From: Sphaerolaimus hirsutus
Taxonomy: Eukaryota; Nematoda; Chromadorea; Monhysterida; Sphaerolaimidae
Assembly: GCA_964036195.1 (NCBI GenBank)
Contig: OZ038460.1
Span: forward strand, 16,061,504 to 16,125,503
Length of the DNA stretch: 64,000 bases
Reading direction: 5' to 3'
The position numbers were made by a program, and so were the translations under genes. A model generated the notes under the pieces. That model did not search any database. It was not told the DNA's origin and saw only the letters and a program-made list of their open reading frames with translations. Positions 10,938 through 21,317 of the stretch are shown in pieces; within the stretch, counting starts at the first letter, position 1; each line of letters starts with the position of its first letter.

Positions 10938-13508
10938 TTACTCGTTAATATTAAAGTTGACGCGCCTATTATACCAAGGCGGAGCGTCACCCACGGGGTT
11001 CTTAACACCCTCAAAATTCTCCGGACGATGCTTACCAGCTTCCTCAAACACATTGTTAAATCCCGGTGCAAAATTATCACTACCAACTCTGTCACTAAAG
11101 CACCGGTAGCAATATTGATCCCTGAGGTTTGAGGGGGCGTCGCGCACGGTCGGATTGATGTGCACCATCCCGGCATCGAACAACCTTGCAAACTGGGCCT
11201 GGCTCCAATTAAACGGAATTCCATTCTGCAAAATTATACAATTATTACTTTTTTGGAAATTAAAAATATTAGAATAAATTCACTTCATTCAACTAGAAAT
11301 TTATTGAAAATTGAGAATGATCCTCCGATCTCAATACCGGATACCGTGAAATTTCCAGGGATTTGACAATCCTGATCCCGATCCCAAGAAACTCCAATGT
11401 CCGGGATCCCAACCCCGAAAAAATTAGTGGAAATTATCAAAATAAAAACAACGTTTTTTATGCAAAAATGTGAACGCAAATCCCCAGCCTTCATTTTATG
11501 TCACCTTTCTGGAATCAAACAGTGTTTTTCGAGCTTTAAGAACAACTGTGAATGTCAAAACATTGGTCAAAATCTCTATCCCAAGACCCAATCCCGATCC
11601 CCGAAAAAATGTCAATCCCGATCCCAATCCCGAAATCTCAAAACCAATCCCCATCCCCAATACCAATCCCCGAAACAACAATCCCGTTAAACCCTAAATA
11701 TAAGACAACATTAACTAACCAAACTTCGCAAAACTTGATGGTAATCCCCAAACCCAATCAAAGAGCATTTTTCGATCATGCGGCATTGGAACCCAATGTA
11801 GCGCAGGGAAGCCCCCAAACATTCCGCCAAAAACCGGCCTGTGCAGCTACTGTACACGTGAACCTGAACCAAAAATATAGTTTGAAGAAATGTTTTAAAT
11901 GTAAAATCTCTCCAAAAATCGATGTTTCTTAAACGTTTTTCTAAAAAACGTTTTTTAAAAACATGACATACGAAATGCTTTTAAAAACATCATCCGAAAT
12001 TTTTAGTATTAAGCAGTAGGTATTTTACAAAAGTTTTGCGCGCAAGCGCACAATTTCACACACAAATTCACATTGGTGGTTGTTTTCATTGGTTTTCTTG
12101 CATTTTTAGTATCAAAACATGCATTTCTATGTGCTACCATGGGTGAATAACCCAATATATGTTGGTGTGATATAAAATATTGAGGTAAATCTGTTTCCAT
12201 GTACTTCCACAGTGCGTAACTTCACTCCCAAAGTAAGAACCACTTTTTATAACCTTGTTTGATCACCATTCCGTGTCAAACTTTACCTGAAGTCACAAAC
12301 ATTTGACTATAAGGTGATATATGATCAATATCTCGACAAAAATGGATATTTTTGAGAGAAATCACCACTTATAATGCTATCCCATGACTCCACAGCCATT
12401 ATATCCTCATATTTAACATCACAGACTATTACCTATATATGTTGACACTAGGTCATATCTGGGAGCTTTTATAAAAACGTTTTTTAAAACGTTATTTAAA
12501 AAACGATTTTAAAAACGGTTTTTCCAACCCTACATATATGTACTGTACGTACTTAAAGTCCAATTTTGGAAACGGTAGACTTACCGGTAGTCCCAGGGGC
12601 ACATTTGGATAGATTTCGCACACATCCAAGTCGTGCAACTGTTCGGCGTGGCGTTCTTCGCATTCCTTGTATGTGCACATCCGAATCAACAAAACGCGCG
12701 CTGGCACATAGCGCCCGTTTTCCAGGATAATTGGCATATCGGTGCGGTGATGCCGATAGACAACCTGTAAAGTACCTTTCTTTGAACAAGAGAAAGTTTA
12801 CAACAACACAAAAATATTACATTTTAGAAAGTAAAACGCTTTACTACAATGTAAAGCAAATTACATTTTATTAATTCAAACGTAAAATAAAAAACTAAGT
12901 CTAAAATCAAAGTAAAACAGAAAATATTCCGAAACCAACCTCCACATTGCACGATGTCGTGATTGGAATAGATTTGGTGCCCTGAATGTGATTCCTATGT
13001 GTGCTGGGAAAATATTGGCGGCCCATGCTTTTGCGATTTTCGTGTGCTTGTACGGAAAAATCACAAAATTCGATTTCGACCATATCCACCTGCCCGCCCA
13101 GACGCGCGCTCACTGAGAATATAAACGAAAACCGTACATTTTCAGAAATCACAATAAACAAGCAAATCGGAATCTCAATTTTCATTCAAAATCAGTCAAA
13201 ACAAAACAAACAACATATTTCAAACAACCTACCAATTCGGGTGTTCTCATAGTGACTCAACAGCAATTTCGCCGCATCATTCAAGTGCATGTCATCGGTA
13301 TTTGTCCCATTTATCATCCAAAGAGCCGGGGTGCGTCGACGTTGCCCATCGCTCCAAAATTGGGCGTGTCCCGGATTGAAATCGCGAGCGATTTCCAGAC
13401 GCGCCAAACGGGTGGCCGTGTCTGAAAAAATAAAGCAAATATCCATTTGTCCAGATAAATGTCATAAAAACCATCTATATTACCGGGAGTGCCGGTAGAA
13501 CTTGACAT
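10938..13508 (-). CDS. five-exon gene, unknown 284-residue protein
   Basis: Exons on the minus strand are 13508-13484 (ATG), 13421-13233, 13112-12940, 12764-12585 and 11225-10938 (TAA). The donors and acceptors are GT-AG and the phases join cleanly into 284 residues. Coding DNA is CpG-rich, unlike the AT-rich introns. The protein has no signal peptide or membrane segment. It has clustered cysteines in exon 4 (CTYKECEERH) and in exon 5 (DQYCYRCFSD), which could bind metal, and a basic patch DGQRRRTP. I do not recognise the family. Introns 1-3 are 62-175 bases. Intron 4 is 1359 bases and is filled with two repeat elements. A palindrome begins 20 bases upstream of the start codon. Confidence 0.75.
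11320..11700. mobile_element. degenerate hAT-like MITE with ATCCCG repeats, in intron 4
   Basis: A run of GATCCCGATCCCG-type short repeats ends in AATCCCGTTAAACCCTA. It is the same family as 41754-42206, which has clean ends and an 8-base duplication. The left end here is eroded. Confidence 0.6.
11931..12530. repeat. dispersed repeat, copy 1 (AAACGTTTTT-ended), in intron 4
   Basis: Begins and ends with runs of AAACGTTTTTTAAAA and contains GCGCGCAAGCGC and AAATCACCACTTATAATGCT. Copies with the same internal order occur at 14838-15500 and, partly, at 16730-16915. Confidence 0.7.
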
Positions 13509-13527
13509 TTTGATCCGATAACCGAGA

Positions 13528-13665
13528 ACCGTCTAGCGGAAAGTTTACAGTGAAATATTACGCTCACCGCAACTGAAGGTCGTTGAGCGGAAAGCGAAAC
13601 GACCTTCAGTAAATTGCGGTGGGCGTAATATTTCACTGTAAACTTTCCGCTAGACGGTTCTTGAC
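13528..13665. repeat. near-perfect palindrome upstream of the 284-residue gene
   Basis: The left arm GAACCGTCTAGCGGAAAGTT continues to ACCTTC; the right arm is its reverse complement, ending AACTTTCCGCTAGACGGTTC. The arms are about 60 bases with a short centre. It lies within the presumed promoter or 5' UTR of the minus-strand gene starting at 13508. Confidence 0.9.
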
Positions 13666-13917
13666 CAACTATAAATTTCTCTAGGTCATGCAGATATCAT
13701 GACAAAAAATAATCCACACTCCCGACAAGAAATAGTTTCAGAAGCTAGACGGTTCTTGACCGAATATAAATTTCTCTAGGTCATGCAGATATCATGACAA
13801 AAAATAATCCCCACTCCCGACAAGAAATAGTTTCAGAAGCTAGACGGTTCTTGACCGACTATAAATTTCTCTAGGTCATGCAGATATCATGACAAAAAAT
13901 AATCCCCACTCCCACTA
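13649..13917. repeat. tandem repeat, 95-base unit, three copies
   Basis: Units begin GCTAGACGGTTCTTGACC at 13649, 13744 and 13839 and are nearly identical (for example CAACT/GAATA/GACTA after the first 18 bases). The first unit starts inside the right arm of the palindrome. Confidence 0.9.
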
Positions 13918-14480
13918 CTAATGCGATGGGGATTAACAACCCATTCGATGGAGATTATATGGCCACGTTTCTTAGTAATAACTACAATTAAACGCGTTCA
14001 AGTTGTAAAAAAATAATTCTGGTAAAAACAAATTGAAAGTTTAAAAGAAATAGTTTCAAGAACGTAGATAAACTAAATTTATTTCAAAGAATTTTTGTTG
14101 AGTAGCATTTTTCCACACAGCTCAAATTTTTATATATCTCCAAATTTAAAAGTATAATTTTTAAATAAATATATTCTGAAGCAAATTTTAAATACCGTTT
14201 CCATGTTTCACGCAATTTTTGAAATAAAAAAAATGAAATTTAACTTAATTGGAAATATGAAACACCAATTCTAGATAACACATCCGTGTTGAACTAAATT
14301 CAATCATCAAATAATTTCTAATCCATTTGACTATGCTGGCAGCTCAAAGTAATCTCAGCAAAGTTAAAGGCATGCCGACACCAGCATAATGGCAGATTAT
14401 TTTTTTCACACAGTAATTAGTCCATCACACACATGTGAGCCATACAGATCCGAAACTGCAATATAATCCTGACAAAGTGC
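13918..14480. other. AT-rich non-coding stretch
   Basis: No exon, repeat unit or RNA gene recognised. Confidence 0.5.
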
Positions 14481-14489
14481 AAACTTAAT

Positions 14490-14760
14490 CCCATGGCATT
14501 CACCCTCTGATCCATTCCGCCGCCGACCCCGACCTGAGTTCATCATCAAGGCGGGGTCAACGCTGAAAGAACCTTCCCAAGCGCAAGCTGGCGGCGTGCC
14601 AAACGGGACGGAAAGTGTACTTTGCCGCAGTCCCAAGCCATGTAAAGCGTAAAGTAAATTGTCAAATGTAAAGTCAAATGCAGAGTAAAATGTCAATTGT
14701 CATGCGAAGTGTCGAATGTAAAGTAAAGTGTGATGCAAAGGGCGAGAACTCGGTGCGCAT
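14490..14760. mobile_element. half copy of the splice-ended MITE beside coding-like DNA
   Basis: From about 14619 the sequence reads GCAGTCCCAAGCCATGTAAA followed by GTAAAGT/GTCAAATGTAAAG blocks, as in the complete copies at 43199-43476 and 43691-43957; the other arm is missing. The DNA just before it (14505-14618) is CpG-rich and open on the plus strand (contains CGCCGCCGACCCCGACC), which looks like exon remnant. I cannot place it in a gene. Confidence 0.5.
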
Positions 14761-14837
14761 GTAAACCCTGTGCACATGTAGACCCAGTGATCGTGGCGCC
14801 AGGGACATATTCAGGAATGCAAAGTAGGGATAGCAGG

Positions 14838-15500
14838 CGTTTTTTCAAAGGTTTTTAAATATAAAAACGTTTTATTTAAAAAAAAACCCAAGCATCGAAA
14901 CCGTTTTTTTTAAACCTCAGTCAAAATTTTTAGTACAAGCACTAGGTATTTTGTAATATTTTTTTGCGCGCAAGCGCGTAATGTGACATATTTATTTACA
15001 CAATACAATTGGTGGTGGTTTTCATTGGTTTTGAGGCATTTTTAGTGTAAAAGCTTCCATTTGTTCATGCTATTGTGTCATAATAAGCCGTGATATGTTA
15101 GTGTAGTATATTAACTGTGCCAATGTGCCCCCACATACCTGTGCAGTATGAAACACCACTGTCAATGTATTAGCCCGCGCTTATAACCTTACTTAAGCAC
15201 GATTCCATGCCCAAATTATCTTGAAGTCACGAACATTTGACAAAAGGCAATATACGTAATGAGCCAATTAAAAAAAAGATTTTTTTACAGAAATCACCAC
15301 TTATAATGCTATCCCATGACTCCACAGCCGTGATATGGCTGTATATAACCTCACAAAGTACTGCCACTTGTTTTATATACCTGTATATGTGGTCCCATAA
15401 CGATATCTGGAAGCTTTTGAGAGAAAAAAACGGTTTTATTTATAAAAAAGGCTTTTATTTAATAAGTTTTTTATTTAAAAACTCCCTTTTTCTAAATGGG
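14838..15500. repeat. dispersed repeat, copy 2
   Basis: Same family and internal order as 11931-12530 (GCGCGCAAGCGC, AAATCACCACTTATAATGCT, CCATGACTCCACAGCC), flanked by AAACG/TTTTTTAAA runs. Confidence 0.7.
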
Positions 15501-16230
15501 GCCATTGAGAAAAAACTTTTTTCCATCCATAATGCAAAGTGTCAAACGCAAAGTAAAGTGTCAATTGTCATGCAGTGTAAAATGTTTAGTAAATTGCCAA
15601 TTGTGTATCCAAACCTTACATGGAAAAACAAGATGTGGATACAAAAACATAAGATTTGGTTACAAAGAGTAAGATTCGGATAAACTCGGGTTACTTTATG
15701 CCATACAATTCTGCTGACCGTAACCCATGCATGACGTCATTTTTGGAATTTGACCAAAAATGAAAAATGGGTTTAATACAATGTGTAATGAAAATGATGA
15801 AATCGTCAGTTTTTCGTAATATCGATATTAGAAATTACGAAACTTCGACATACTCTGAAGTCGACAAACTTTTCGCTATACAATTTCGTCCCGTTGATGT
15901 ACGATTGATTTTGTTTCAATCATAAATATGAATGGACTGTTTCCATCCGGTTTTTGGTTGATTTTATTCAATCCAACCTTTTAATTTGAGAAAAATCGAC
16001 TTACATCGTTCTTGGATTAGTGCCAAAAAAATGTGTGGGACGTGTAAAGGACGATTTCTGCATTTTATAGTACTGTTTAACAATGTACAATTGTATAGTG
16101 AAAAGTAAATAAACTTTTTACTGGGTAAAATTACATTAAAAACATTTTAACTCTGTAAACTCAGTAATTATATGAAAATTCACATCACAGGTTTGATTAT
16201 TTCTGACAGTTAAAAATACAAAGGAACAAA
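15501..16230. other. non-coding stretch
   Basis: Opens with more GTCAAATGCAAAGTAAAGTG blocks of the splice-ended MITE family (to about 15600), then unrecognised AT-rich DNA. The ORF 15237-15683 spans two repeat families and is not believed. Confidence 0.5.
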
Positions 16231-16915
16231 ATTTAGTGGTTTTGAAGGTGAAAAGGGCGAAAACTTTTGGTGAAGATAAGTGCAAAAATCGCAAAAAATA
16301 TCCAGGGGGTTGGATAGTTTAGCTGAGCAGATTCTGGGATAGATAGATAGCAGGAAAATATAGGGGGGTTGCAGGGGTTTGGTATATTTTCTGGGTGTAG
16401 AAGGAAGAAAAGAGAGAAAGTCACTAGAAGTAGATGTAGAATAGCTCAAAATAGGTATGGGTGAACATAGAAGTACAAAAAATAGCTGAGAATTGGCGAT
16501 AAGGAACATGAACTATAGATTTTGTAGGTTAAAATCTATAAAAAGGTGTGATATTTAGATAGGGCAAAAATTGGGGTATAGTTTCTCAAAAATCGCTCCA
16601 GATAGGTAGATAGCTGGCTGATTTGGGGGGAGGGGGTAAAGGGTAGTAGCCCAAAATTTTACCTCCAGGATAAATAGATAGCTGGGGAGCTTGGGGGGGC
16701 AACCCCCCCCCATTTCAGACCCGTGCCCAACATTCTTCTACAAAGTGAAACATCACTTCTCTTATAACCTTATTTATTCACTATTCCATTCCACTAACTT
16801 CACTTGAGTCACAAACATTCCACAAAAGGCGATTTACGTAACGAGTCAACAAAAAACAGATATTTTTACAGAAATCACCACTTATGATCCTCACCCATGA
16901 CTCCACAGCAATTAA
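16231..16915. repeat. hAT-MITE remnant plus partial dispersed repeat
   Basis: 16240-16710 is an inverted remnant of the CTATCTATCC/C-tract element family seen at 30160-30410 and 44198-45157. 16730-16915 repeats AAATCACCACTTAT and CCATGACTCCACAGC of the dispersed repeat. Confidence 0.55.
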
Positions 16916-17074
16916 TTTTTCAAAAAAATCGGATATTTGACACTTTACAAGCAGATTTATGTTTATGCGAGTGACTGCCCCGACACCAAGTTTGCGCAGA
17001 ATCTGATTCTTGAGGTTGATCTGTTGGTGTGATGTCATCAAATTCGGAAAGCAGATGAAATCTCAAATGTGGAA
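16915..17074. repeat. inverted repeat flanking the BEL insertion, left copy
   Basis: The reverse complement occurs at 29774-29936 (ATTTGACACTTTACAAGCAG ... GAAATCTCAAATGTGGAAA). The target element, before the BEL insertion, would be about 720 bases with ~155-base terminal inverted repeats. Confidence 0.9.
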
Positions 17075-17240
17075 ATGGGAAATTTTATGTCAAATTTGGG
17101 TTTGGTAGTCGAGTTGGGTTCAGGTATCGGGTTTAGGGATGGGAAAAAACCTTTCTGTCACTGACCCAGTTTTTTTTAAAACAATTCAAGAAAGCAGGGT
17201 TTTTAAAAAACAACGTTACTTTACAAAAGCTCTCAGACAC
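17070..17240. repeat. direct repeat flanking the BEL insertion, left copy
   Basis: GTGGAAATGGGAAATTTTAT through AAAAACAACGTT...TTTACAAAAGCT recurs in the same orientation at 29611-29775 with few changes. It belongs to the host element, not to the LTRs. Confidence 0.9.
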
Positions 17241-17260
17241 AGATACAGGTAAATCAGACA

Positions 17261-17265
17261 AGTGG
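17261..17265. repeat. target-site duplication, left
   Basis: AGTGG directly precedes the 5' LTR and is repeated directly after the 3' LTR at 29556-29560. Confidence 0.9.
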
Positions 17266-18365
17266 TGTGTAACATTATCGTAAAATGTAAAAACCTATAA
17301 TATTTAAGTTAACTTTCTTATGTTCTCTTTTATATTCAATTAATTCAACTCGTCAAGATTTCATTCATATTTACATTCCCATTTTAACATCTTCACATTC
17401 ACCATTTAATATCTCAAGCGATGTTGTTTACAACATGCGCATCACATCGCTCACATATTTAGATCTTAGTCATTGCTCACATTCCGCCACATTTCCTTGA
17501 CAAGCAGCACGCAAATACGCCGTCATGTTTATGTTAAGCGGCGGGCCCGCCCCGAGTGGGGGGCCGGGCCCGCGCGCCATTTCAAATGCTGTCTGGCTTG
17601 TCTCACATTTTCACTATCTTGCCAGTTTAGCTCGCCTTTCATCGGAGAAGCGAGCGGGCAAGGATTGAACTTTCACAATTGGAAATGTTGGGTAAAAATC
17701 GGAGATTAGAGCCGACCGATTGGCGCCAAACCAATCGCCATCGGTCTGGCCCTTAAAAGCCGATTTCACAGCTAAAATCGGGAGTGTTTGCAACCTCGTC
17801 AACTTCACACGAATCTCTTCCTAGGATCTAAATAAGCGCCGTAGTCACTTTATTAAGTCGCTTGTTTTTGGTGCTAAGTTTAACGCTTGGTGCTTTAAGT
17901 CACCTCAGTGCTTTATTTCACACCAGCGCTGTTTTGAGGTGCTTTATTCACAACCGCGCCACTTAATTCTCGCCTTTTGTCGTAATTAAGTGTCTTCCTT
18001 AAATTGCCTTATTTCTCCGGTAATTAGAGCTTCTTTTACGTTTTATTTAAGTAATTAATTTAGTTGTAAATTAATTCCTTTGTTTACGTATATTTTTATA
18101 TATATTTTATTTACGTTTAATTCTTTGTATTTAATCGTCTAAATAAAAACGTTCGTCAAAACCTTTGGTAAACAATCTAAATTTGCTTCACACTAACTCA
18201 TGTCAATTCACTTCAACTCAACTAATCACATTTGATAAAATAACGGAACGTCAACTAGAGACGACGCTTCACGTCAACTTACACTTGTTCACATTTGTCC
18301 TCTTCCTCGGTTAGGAATAGGAGCTAGTTCACAAGTCACTTCAACAAGTTCCGTATTATTTTACA
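17266..18365 (+). repeat. 5' LTR
   Basis: 1100 bases, TG...CA termini. It contains a GC-rich palindromic core near 17540-17575 (GCGGGCCCGCC...GGCCGGGCCCGC) and AATAAA at 18142-18147, a plausible polyadenylation signal for transcripts ending in the 3' LTR. Confidence 0.95.
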
Positions 18366-18383
18366 TGGCGCAGCGAGCAGGGT
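18366..18383 (+). promoter_or_regulatory. primer-binding site candidate
   Basis: TGGCGCAGCGAGCAGGGT begins immediately after the 5' LTR with the TGG expected opposite a tRNA 3' CCA. I cannot name the tRNA. Confidence 0.65.
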
Positions 18384-18644
18384 GACTAATTAAAACTAAT
18401 TGGTCACTCTAATTAAGTCGTCTTGCGCGAAATTTCATTGGAAATTGCTTTTCACAGCCTGAGTCACACGCACGAGGTTACGGTAATACGGTTTTGGACG
18501 CAAAATCGTTAGTAGCGCGTGCATAAATACTTACGATTTTACAAGTACAAGTCACAAGATTCGAAATATTTATTTTTATTATTTTATTTCGTTCACAGCT
18601 AGCTACCACTTTGCTAATAAGCAATAAATTGATCAAACTTTGCT

Positions 18645-21317
18645 ATGGCCGACGAACGCATACGCGCTCAGCGCGCCGCCGCCGCCGACACAGCTATGCC
18701 TGCGAGCAACGTTGAGGAGTTCGACACAGCTCATCCGTTGACTCAGCATAGCCGGGCGCTGACTGGAGTGCGCAACGGAGTGCTGCGTTTCACATCCAAA
18801 CCGATTCCTAAAATCGTCAAAGACGAGTCACAACCCGCCGCCGTCAACATACGGGCGGCGGAGGAAGTATTAGAACTACTTCAGGCCTACGGCTACCAGG
18901 CCGAGATGAAACGCTCGGACCTGTCTATGGCTATGGACAAATTCACAACTACTGTCCAAGATTACATCACAAGCCTAGACAGAGACGAAGACGGAGTGGC
19001 CGAGGAGATAAAGAGCGCCAACGCGAAATTGGAGCGCGCGCTCTACTCGGGCTCGAACAACGCGATGATGCTCATGGATGAGCTGGAATCGAGGATAGCG
19101 TCCGCCCAAGCACACATCAAATCCGCGGAAAGGTTGATACTTTCCCTGAAAGGTCAGTCCACTGTTGATTTAACTACTCAACCCTTTTCACAACCCCCTT
19201 ACAACAATGTCAATATGGGAAGTAGTTCTCAACCTTCACAACCGGAAACTTTGTTAAAGTTACCAAAAATCGAGCTTGCTAAATATAGCGGTGATCCGTT
19301 AGAATGGGCAGCTTGGTGGGAGATTTTTCGAGCTCAAATTCACGACCGAGCTAATTTGTCAATGGGTATGAAATATACATACCTCAAGCTCAGCCTTACC
19401 GGTCCAGCAGCAGAACTGCTGGCCGGATTAAAAGGTGATGGTCGAGATTACATCACAGCAGTCACCATGTTACAATCAAACTTTGGTGAAACGCATCGGG
19501 TACAAGCAGCCCTTTGGGATAAATTGTATTCACTTGAAAAACCTTCGTCAAGAGGAGACTCTCTCACAAATTTCACACGAACCCTTTTGTCAACTCTCAA
19601 TCAACTTAAAGAAAGGGGTGAAAGTGTCGATTCTGGTGCAGTGTTAAGAATAATTCGTGGTTATCTTCCCGATAATATTGTTCTTGCCGTCACAGAAGAA
19701 CACCGGAATTCGATGCGCACCGCTGTAACCGGCGACACCGAACTCACAGTCGTCAGGTTTGTTGATGCATTAACTACCATTGCTCGTGCTCGGTTAGATG
19801 CGATGAAAACTGAACAACAGAGTTCACAATCTTCAACTGCTGTTCAGAAATCACAAAATTCATCGATCAAAAAACCACAAAATGGAGGTGGTTGGCAACA
19901 GCAAAAGAAAAAAGGAAATAAATCACAAAATACCTTTTCAAAACCAAAACATATTCACAATACGGTTGCTTTTGCTGGTACAAACGCTAACGCTGGTAAA
20001 TCACAAGGAAAAAATAAAAATTCCACTCAACCTCCCAGAACTCCGGCGATCGGAGCGATGAGTCAAAAGCAGCCCTCACAACCTGCTGCTGACTATCGCA
20101 AGCCGAAATTCGAGTGCTTGTTCTGCGGCATCAAAGAGCACTACACAACTGACTGCCCTCAATACGTCACACCGAGAGAGCGCACGGAACGGTTGCGAAC
20201 TTTGGGCGATGTGTGCACGCGCTGCACGCGCAGAGGCCATCAAGCGGCACAGTGCACTCAACAACTGAGTTGCTACTACTGTCGCCAGATTGGTCAGCAT
20301 CACAGGGCGTTCTGTCCTACCAGACAGGCACCCGCCAGGCGTCAGGTAAACAATTCACAAAATAAAGCCTTTGTCAAAGCAACGAGCGCTAATTTTGTCA
20401 ACGCTCAGGTAATCACAACGGGCGCGGCGTCGTCACATGCACCGCCATCGTATCCGCCTTCACATACGGAACCGATGAGCGTGTGTGTCATCCCACCGGA
20501 CGAAAATGATTTCCGGTGGAGACAGAACACGCTGTACCAGTTGATCATGGACGGCCCGCTCGACATGGGCGAATGGCCGAGGCCCGCTAACGCGCAACAG
20601 GCGAAAGCTCAAGAGGAAGCCCGCAAATATCACAGCGAAAACGAGCTGTGGACGACGCTCCGTGCCAACCTCATCCAGGAAGGCACAGATATGGAGACCG
20701 TCGAGGCCAAAATCCGCGGCTTCCAGCAGAAACGGTACGAGGTGTACCCACACCTCAACCCAAATCAAATGTCATCGTCGGTGCCACTTCAACCTAGTCA
20801 CAGGCCCACGGTGGAGGTGCTGAGCGCACAGGCGGGTTACGGTAACCCCAACCCCGCTACCAGGCAGCAGGCCGAACAAGAATGTGAGTTCGATTTTGCA
20901 CCTATTGTTCGTTTGCAAGTGGCCCAGGCTTCATTAATTAATAAAGACGCTGAATTAAACCGAGTCACAGACCCTTTGTTAATATTCTTTGACACTGGAT
21001 GCGAATATTCATACATTAAAGCATCCGTGGCAAATGAGTATAACTTTGAAAACAAAGGAGATGTTGTTCTTCAAATGAACGTGTTTGCGACAAAAACGCC
21101 CGTCACAGTCAATACGTTTTTGGTCGAGGCTGTCATGCCTATTTACAAACACGTCGAAATAAGGGCAATATGTTACAAATTCCGCTCACCTTACGTGCAG
21201 TGGATAATTTGGCAACATACGCATGCCCACCTCCTTTGTCACAAGACGACAAAACAGTCATTTATATTGTGTACGGTGAACATGCACAAGAACAATTCGC
21301 GGAACCGCTTGAATTGA
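18645..21317 (+). CDS. gag: BEL Gag plus N-terminal part of the protease
   Basis: 890 codons from the first good ATG, 280 bases after the LTR. Residues ~20-180 are a helical N-terminal region. Residues ~205-395 match the DUF1759-type BEL Gag core (LPKIELAKYSGDPLEW at the start). Three zinc knuckles follow at ~490-560 (two C-x2-C-x4-H-x4-C and one variant with x5), which would bind the RNA genome. An aspartic-protease active site FFDTGCEYSYI lies near residue 783. The protease is not finished here: its remaining part is in the next ORF, which overlaps in the -1 frame (21170-21317). I find no textbook X-XXY-YYZ slippery site at the junction. Confidence 0.92.
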   Translation: MADERIRAQRAAAADTAMPASNVEEFDTAHPLTQHSRALTGVRNGVLRFTSKPIPKIVKDESQPAAVNIRAAEEVLELLQAYGYQAEMKRSDLSMAMDKFTTTVQDYITSLDRDEDGVAEEIKSANAKLERALYSGSNNAMMLMDELESRIASAQAHIKSAERLILSLKGQSTVDLTTQPFSQPPYNNVNMGSSSQPSQPETLLKLPKIELAKYSGDPLEWAAWWEIFRAQIHDRANLSMGMKYTYLKLSLTGPAAELLAGLKGDGRDYITAVTMLQSNFGETHRVQAALWDKLYSLEKPSSRGDSLTNFTRTLLSTLNQLKERGESVDSGAVLRIIRGYLPDNIVLAVTEEHRNSMRTAVTGDTELTVVRFVDALTTIARARLDAMKTEQQSSQSSTAVQKSQNSSIKKPQNGGGWQQQKKKGNKSQNTFSKPKHIHNTVAFAGTNANAGKSQGKNKNSTQPPRTPAIGAMSQKQPSQPAADYRKPKFECLFCGIKEHYTTDCPQYVTPRERTERLRTLGDVCTRCTRRGHQAAQCTQQLSCYYCRQIGQHHRAFCPTRQAPARRQVNNSQNKAFVKATSANFVNAQVITTGAASSHAPPSYPPSHTEPMSVCVIPPDENDFRWRQNTLYQLIMDGPLDMGEWPRPANAQQAKAQEEARKYHSENELWTTLRANLIQEGTDMETVEAKIRGFQQKRYEVYPHLNPNQMSSSVPLQPSHRPTVEVLSAQAGYGNPNPATRQQAEQECEFDFAPIVRLQVAQASLINKDAELNRVTDPLLIFFDTGCEYSYIKASVANEYNFENKGDVVLQMNVFATKTPVTVNTFLVEAVMPIYKHVEIRAICYKFRSPYVQWIIWQHTHAHLLCHKTTKQSFILCTVNMHKNNSRNRLN

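Noticed and set aside
14406-14696. Minus-strand ORF spanning a MITE arm
   Set aside because: The frame runs through the GTCAAATGTAAAG repeat arm; only the CpG-rich piece might be exon remnant, and on the plus strand.
15237-15683. 148-codon ORF
   Set aside because: Crosses two unrelated repeat families and has no coding character.
16210-16509. Proline-rich minus-strand ORF
   Set aside because: Arises from C/G-tract hAT-MITE remnant; similar translations appear at other copies (30042, 44111, 44532).
17473-17709. ORFs inside the LTRs (repeated at 28663-28899)
   Set aside because: Present in both LTRs simply because the LTRs are identical; GC-rich core, no recognisable domain.
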